DNA of 26,525 bases from AB-137-C09 sp964645625 (GTDB lineage Bacteria; Pseudomonadota; Zetaproteobacteria; Mariprofundales; Mariprofundaceae). Position numbers and translations under genes: made by a program. The notes under the pieces were generated by a model. The model had not been told where the DNA came from. It was given only the letters and a program-made list of their open reading frames with translations, and did no database searches. The DNA is taken from contig CAZYAI010000034.1 in the NCBI GenBank assembly GCA_964645625.1, positions 1-26,525 of the forward strand, written 5' to 3'. Position 1 is the first letter of the stretch. Each line of letters starts with the position of its first letter. Below are positions 23,363 through 26,525 of this stretch, in pieces.

Positions 23363-24796
23363 ATGACCAATTGCGATACAGCGAATGACGGCTTTCATGA
23401 CGAGTGCGGCGTGTTTGGCGTATTGGATCATCCCGAAGCCTCGAATTTGACCTACCTCGGGCTGTACGCCCAACAACATCGTGGTCAAGAATCTGCAGGT
23501 ATTGTCAGCTATGACGGAGATCAGTTTATCAACCGTCGTGGTATGGGAATGGTAGCAGATCTTTTCCAAAAGAAAGATATTAAGCGACTCTCGGGACGTT
23601 TGGCGATCGGGCACGTTCGCTATTCTACGTCAGGGGAATCTGGCTTGCGTAACTGCCAGCCTTTTTCTTACGAATACGCCCACGGCGGCATTGCAATGTG
23701 TCATAATGGCAACATCATCAATGCCCGTACTTTACGTCAAGAACTGGAGAAAAGCGGTTCAATTTTCCAATCCACTTCAGATACAGAAGTATTGATTCAC
23801 TTGGTTGCCAAAAGTAATGCTGACACCACCGAAGAGCGTCTAAAAGAAGCGGTCTCTCGCTTGCAAGGCGGATTCTCTTTGCTGGTGCTAACCGAAGATA
23901 AGTTGATTGGTGTGCGTGATCGCAACGGCATTCGTCCTTTGGTGCTTGGTCAGTTGGATGGGGTGTGGGTATTAGCATCAGAAACCTGCGCCTTTGACCT
24001 GATTGGTGCTAATTATGTACGTGATGTTGAACCTGGTGAAATGGTGGTCATTCGTAAGAACGGACTGGAAAGTCATAAAATTTTGGATGATGCAGCCTTA
24101 CGCTTTTGCGTCTTTGAATATGTCTATTTTGCTCGTCCTGATTCAACCTTGGAAGGTGTAAACGTGTACCAAGCACGTTATGGCATTGGTGAGCAATTAG
24201 CCAAAGAGAGTCCTGCTGAGGCTGATATCGTGATACCTGTTCCCGATTCTGGCGTGCCACCAGCGATGGGCTTTGCTGCTCACTCAGGCATTCCGCTACA
24301 AATGGGCTTGATTCGCAATCATTATGTTGGACGCACCTTTATTGAGCCGCGCCAGTCCATTCGCAACTTTGGTGTCAAGCTGAAGCTTAATGCCAATAGT
24401 GCAATGATTCGTGGTAAACGTGTCGTGCTGGTCGATGATTCCATCGTACGCGGCACAACCAGCCGTAAAATCGTGGAAATGGTACGTGCTGCTGGAGCCA
24501 GCGAAATTCACATGCGTATCTCCAGCCCACCAACACGCCATTCATGCTTTTATGGCATTGATACCCCCAGCAGTGGTGAATTAATGGCAAACCGTATGAC
24601 GCAGAATGAAATGTGTCGTGCTATTGGCGCAGATAGCTTAGCATTTGTCTCCCGTGATGGTTTGTACAAAGCGATTGATCGCCCTTGTGGACAGCACTGC
24701 GATGCGTGTTTTTCAGGCGAGTACCCTGTCCCTATCGAGGGGATTGAGCGCAAAAACCCACCATCGTTACTGCGTTTCCATAGCAAAAAAGGGTAA
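23363..24796 (+). CDS. purF: Amidophosphoribosyltransferase PurF, propeptide and Fe-S type
   Basis: A 477-residue enzyme for the first committed step of purine synthesis: PRPP plus glutamine to phosphoribosylamine. The catalytic N-terminal cysteine is Cys15 in DECGVFGV, behind a 14-residue propeptide that must be removed. The glutaminase domain shows HRGQESAG and RYSTSGES; the PRPP loop is VVLVDDSIVRGTTS (354-367). Cys249, Cys395, Cys446 and Cys449 fit the four ligands of the [4Fe-4S] cluster in Bacillus subtilis PurF, together with CFYGID and CDACFSGEYP. This makes it the oxygen-labile type, unlike E. coli PurF, which starts at Cys2 and has no cluster. No PurR operator is seen in the 69 bases before it. 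AGGAG is present upstream with a long spacer (13 bases). Confidence 0.97.
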   Translation: MTNCDTANDGFHDECGVFGVLDHPEASNLTYLGLYAQQHRGQESAGIVSYDGDQFINRRGMGMVADLFQKKDIKRLSGRLAIGHVRYSTSGESGLRNCQPFSYEYAHGGIAMCHNGNIINARTLRQELEKSGSIFQSTSDTEVLIHLVAKSNADTTEERLKEAVSRLQGGFSLLVLTEDKLIGVRDRNGIRPLVLGQLDGVWVLASETCAFDLIGANYVRDVEPGEMVVIRKNGLESHKILDDAALRFCVFEYVYFARPDSTLEGVNVYQARYGIGEQLAKESPAEADIVIPVPDSGVPPAMGFAAHSGIPLQMGLIRNHYVGRTFIEPRQSIRNFGVKLKLNANSAMIRGKRVVLVDDSIVRGTTSRKIVEMVRAAGASEIHMRISSPPTRHSCFYGIDTPSSGELMANRMTQNEMCRAIGADSLAFVSRDGLYKAIDRPCGQHCDACFSGEYPVPIEGIERKNPPSLLRFHSKKG

Positions 24797-24840
24797 TAAG
24801 CAGGCACACGAAATTACTTCAATATTTCTAACTTGCCTAT

Positions 24841-24957
24841 TCGCGCGATTTTCTGCGTTACAAAAAAGGTTGCGTAAGCAAGCACCGAAAGTGCGCGATA
24901 GCCTTATGAATACGCACCCTTTTTTGTGCCTTGAATACCGCGAAATATTCGGCGCGA
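24841..24957. terminator. Large hairpin with A-tract and T-tract after purF, probable bidirectional terminator or intergenic repeat
   Basis: ACAAAAAAGGTTGCGTA (24860-24876) pairs with TACGCACCCTTTTTTGT (24911-24927), 16 of 17 matched, and encloses a small hairpin GCAC-CGAAA-GTGC (24882-24894). Outer arms are weaker: a GC-rich stretch at 24841-24857 against 24939-24957. The A6 before and T6 after the stem fit a terminator working in both directions. The long, layered dyad is larger than most terminators, so an old mobile intergenic repeat is a fair alternative. The rest of the gap 24797-25000 shows no gene. Confidence 0.5.
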
Positions 24958-25000
24958 TAAATGTTGAAATAATTCCGCGCATCTACTTATAGATTTTTCA

Positions 25001-26482
25001 TTGAATACTGCACCATCGCTGCAATCCGTCGTTAATCACTACTTCGGATTGCAGGAATCCCCCTTTTCCATTGCGCCTGACCCTCGTTTTCTGTTTATGA
25101 GCCATCAGCATCAAGAAGCTTTGGCACATATTCGCGTCGGTCTGCAAGGGGAAGGGGGAATCATCCTGCTAACGGGTGAAGTCGGCACAGGCAAGACGAC
25201 CATCTGCCGTCACTTCCTTGCTTCCTTACATCAACAAGCGGAAGACGAACGCCCGATTGATCTTGCCTATATTGTACATCCAGCCTTGTCGGTGGCGGAA
25301 TTGTTGCATACCTTGTGTCAGGAATTAGGCATTGAAACAGACCCTTCATGCAGTATCAAAAGCTACATGGATGCTTTAAACCAGCATCTACTGGCAAGTC
25401 ACGCCAAGGGGCGCAATACCGTAGTGATGATTGATGAGGCGCAAAACCTCAGCGCAGAGGTGCTGGAGCAATTACGCTTATTAACCAACCTTGAAACCAG
25501 CGAACGTAAATTACTGCAAATTTTACTTGTCGGTCAGCCAGAGCTACGCGAGCTGTTACAACGTCATGAATTACGGCAGTTGAATCAACGTATTATTGCC
25601 CGTTGCCATTTACAAGCCATGTCCCCTACAGAAACAAAAGCCTGCATCGTCCATCGTTTGCATATTGCCGCGTGTGACACACCATTGTTTACTGCTATGG
25701 CGTTACGCTGCATTCACCGACGCAGTGGCGGCATTCCACGCTTAATCAATGTGATTTGCGCGCGCGCCTTATTGGGAGCTTATGCGCGGGGTAAAAAACG
25801 TATCGGCCGCACTGTCATTCAACAAGCTGCCAACGAAGTGCTTGGCTCAACACGCAAACAGCAAGCAATCACACCGCCTGTGTATAGCGGGCTATTGGTA
25901 GCAGCAATGCTATTACTGTTGCTATGGGGGGCGAATCATAAATATGGATTCATAGCTGCGCCCAAGGAACAAAAACAGCTAGCAACAGTGCTTCCCCCAA
26001 GCACAAATCCCGCGCCTATCGTAGCAGCACCTAAAATGGACGTTCAGCAAACTATTACACCGTTTTATGGTGGCAGCACAGCACTTGCCTTACAAACTTT
26101 GGCACAGCTTTGGGATGCTGATATTCACGCTGATCATTGTGCCGATATTGCGCGTAGCACTGGCCTACAATGTTTCAAACAAGCTTTAACGTTGGCACAG
26201 TTACGGCAATTTGATCGCCCTGCACTGATAACCATGATCGGCGATGATGGCTACAGTCACGCGGCTGTGGTACGAGCTTTAGATGGCACGCATGCTTATT
26301 TGCAATGGCAAGATCACCAGTGGTCGATGACTTTAAAACAATTAGAGCAACGCCGTTTTGCCAATGTCACTCTATTATGGCAAGCAACAACGGATTACCA
26401 TGGTCCTATTCGCCGTAACGATCAAGGAAGTATCATTGAACGAATTTACCACCAATTGGATCTTTACGAAGGTCTGACCTAG
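25001..26482 (+). CDS. ExeA/GspA-like AAA+ ATPase with periplasmic domain, C-terminus apparently short
   Basis: A 493-residue protein. Residues 14-34 (YFGLQESPFSIAPDPRFLF) are the ExeA/MshM N-terminal signature. Walker A is GEVGTGKTT (59-67) and Walker B VVMIDEAQ (141-148). A membrane segment spans 295-311. The periplasmic part (365-460) resembles the C39-peptidase-like region of GspA, which helps secretins cross the peptidoglycan. Residues 468-493 begin a peptidoglycan-binding-1 motif (GPIRRNDQGS), but a TAG stops it after about 25 of the usual 60 residues, so it looks truncated. The start is a TTG with no clear ribosome-binding site; no better start lies before the conserved N-terminal motif. 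With the minor pilins, a role in pilus or secretin assembly is plausible. Confidence 0.85.
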   Translation: MNTAPSLQSVVNHYFGLQESPFSIAPDPRFLFMSHQHQEALAHIRVGLQGEGGIILLTGEVGTGKTTICRHFLASLHQQAEDERPIDLAYIVHPALSVAELLHTLCQELGIETDPSCSIKSYMDALNQHLLASHAKGRNTVVMIDEAQNLSAEVLEQLRLLTNLETSERKLLQILLVGQPELRELLQRHELRQLNQRIIARCHLQAMSPTETKACIVHRLHIAACDTPLFTAMALRCIHRRSGGIPRLINVICARALLGAYARGKKRIGRTVIQQAANEVLGSTRKQQAITPPVYSGLLVAAMLLLLLWGANHKYGFIAAPKEQKQLATVLPPSTNPAPIVAAPKMDVQQTITPFYGGSTALALQTLAQLWDADIHADHCADIARSTGLQCFKQALTLAQLRQFDRPALITMIGDDGYSHAAVVRALDGTHAYLQWQDHQWSMTLKQLEQRRFANVTLLWQATTDYHGPIRRNDQGSIIERIYHQLDLYEGLT

Positions 26483-26499
26483 GGTGTCGAAATTCACCC
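26470..26499. other. Two small adjacent dyads at the end of the ExeA-like gene
   Basis: AGGTCTGACCT (26470-26480) is a four-base-arm dyad reaching into the TAG stop. It is followed directly by GGGTG (26482-26486) and CACCC (26495-26499) around an eight-base loop. There is no T-run after them. They lie exactly where the coding sequence appears cut short and may mark an insertion boundary; this is weak evidence. Confidence 0.25.
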
Positions 26500-26525
26500 G
26501 TTCCTCACACCTATTAATTTCCTAA

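Noticed and set aside
24645..24992. A 115-codon frame crossing the end of purF and the following gap.
   Set aside because: It starts inside purF in another frame, has no ribosome-binding site, and its second half is just the translated hairpin element.
1..26525. CRISPR arrays, tRNA, rRNA and complete insertion sequences.
   Set aside because: I saw no regularly spaced short repeats, no cloverleaf or rRNA-like stretch, and no transposase or integrase frame.

Overview
This window looks like chromosomal DNA of a Gram-negative bacterium, most likely a proteobacterium of moderate GC. The support is a type IV pilus minor pilin operon, a class A penicillin-binding protein, an OmpA-type protein, GspA/ExeA, and a radA-cvpA-purF run. 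PurF is the propeptide-bearing, Fe-S-cysteine type, unlike E. coli PurF, so a typical enteric-like gammaproteobacterium is unlikely. A Zetaproteobacteria-like host is a guess only.

Positions 1-10399 read leftward. Four minor pilins (fimT, pilV, pilW, pilX) are followed by a coiled-coil protein, a one-pass membrane protein with periplasmic repeats and an OmpA-like end, a Ras/Rab-type GTPase, a class III nucleotide cyclase, a 543-residue protein with a PilZ-like motif, a DUF4124 protein and a 36-residue secreted peptide. GTPase and cyclase are translationally coupled. The cytoplasmic part of the OmpA-like protein has a stretch that looks to me like a roadblock/longin-type domain, the fold that commonly partners small GTPases. 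I read this as a possible envelope-to-cytoplasm signalling module next to pilus genes, and it is the best candidate for an undescribed system here.

Positions 10386-13600 read rightward: a class A penicillin-binding protein, whose start overlaps that of fimT head to head, and radC. The 385-base gap after radC holds a tight cluster of DnaA-box sequences, three at exact 12-base steps, and then a 122-base dyad with 58-base arms that looks like a miniature transposable element.

Positions 13986-17583 read leftward: oleA, oleB and oleC as an overlapping operon for head-to-head hydrocarbon (long-chain olefin) synthesis. The reductase gene oleD is not in the window.

Positions 17750-24796 read rightward: two tandem, nearly identical 590-residue AAA-ATPase/PD-(D/E)XK proteins, then radA, cvpA and purF. 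The duplicates overlap each other and radA, so they appear built into this operon. The intergenic region after purF contains a large hairpin flanked by A and T tracts. The window ends with an ExeA/GspA-like ATPase whose peptidoglycan-binding end appears cut short.

I saw no tRNA, rRNA, CRISPR array or intact transposase gene.
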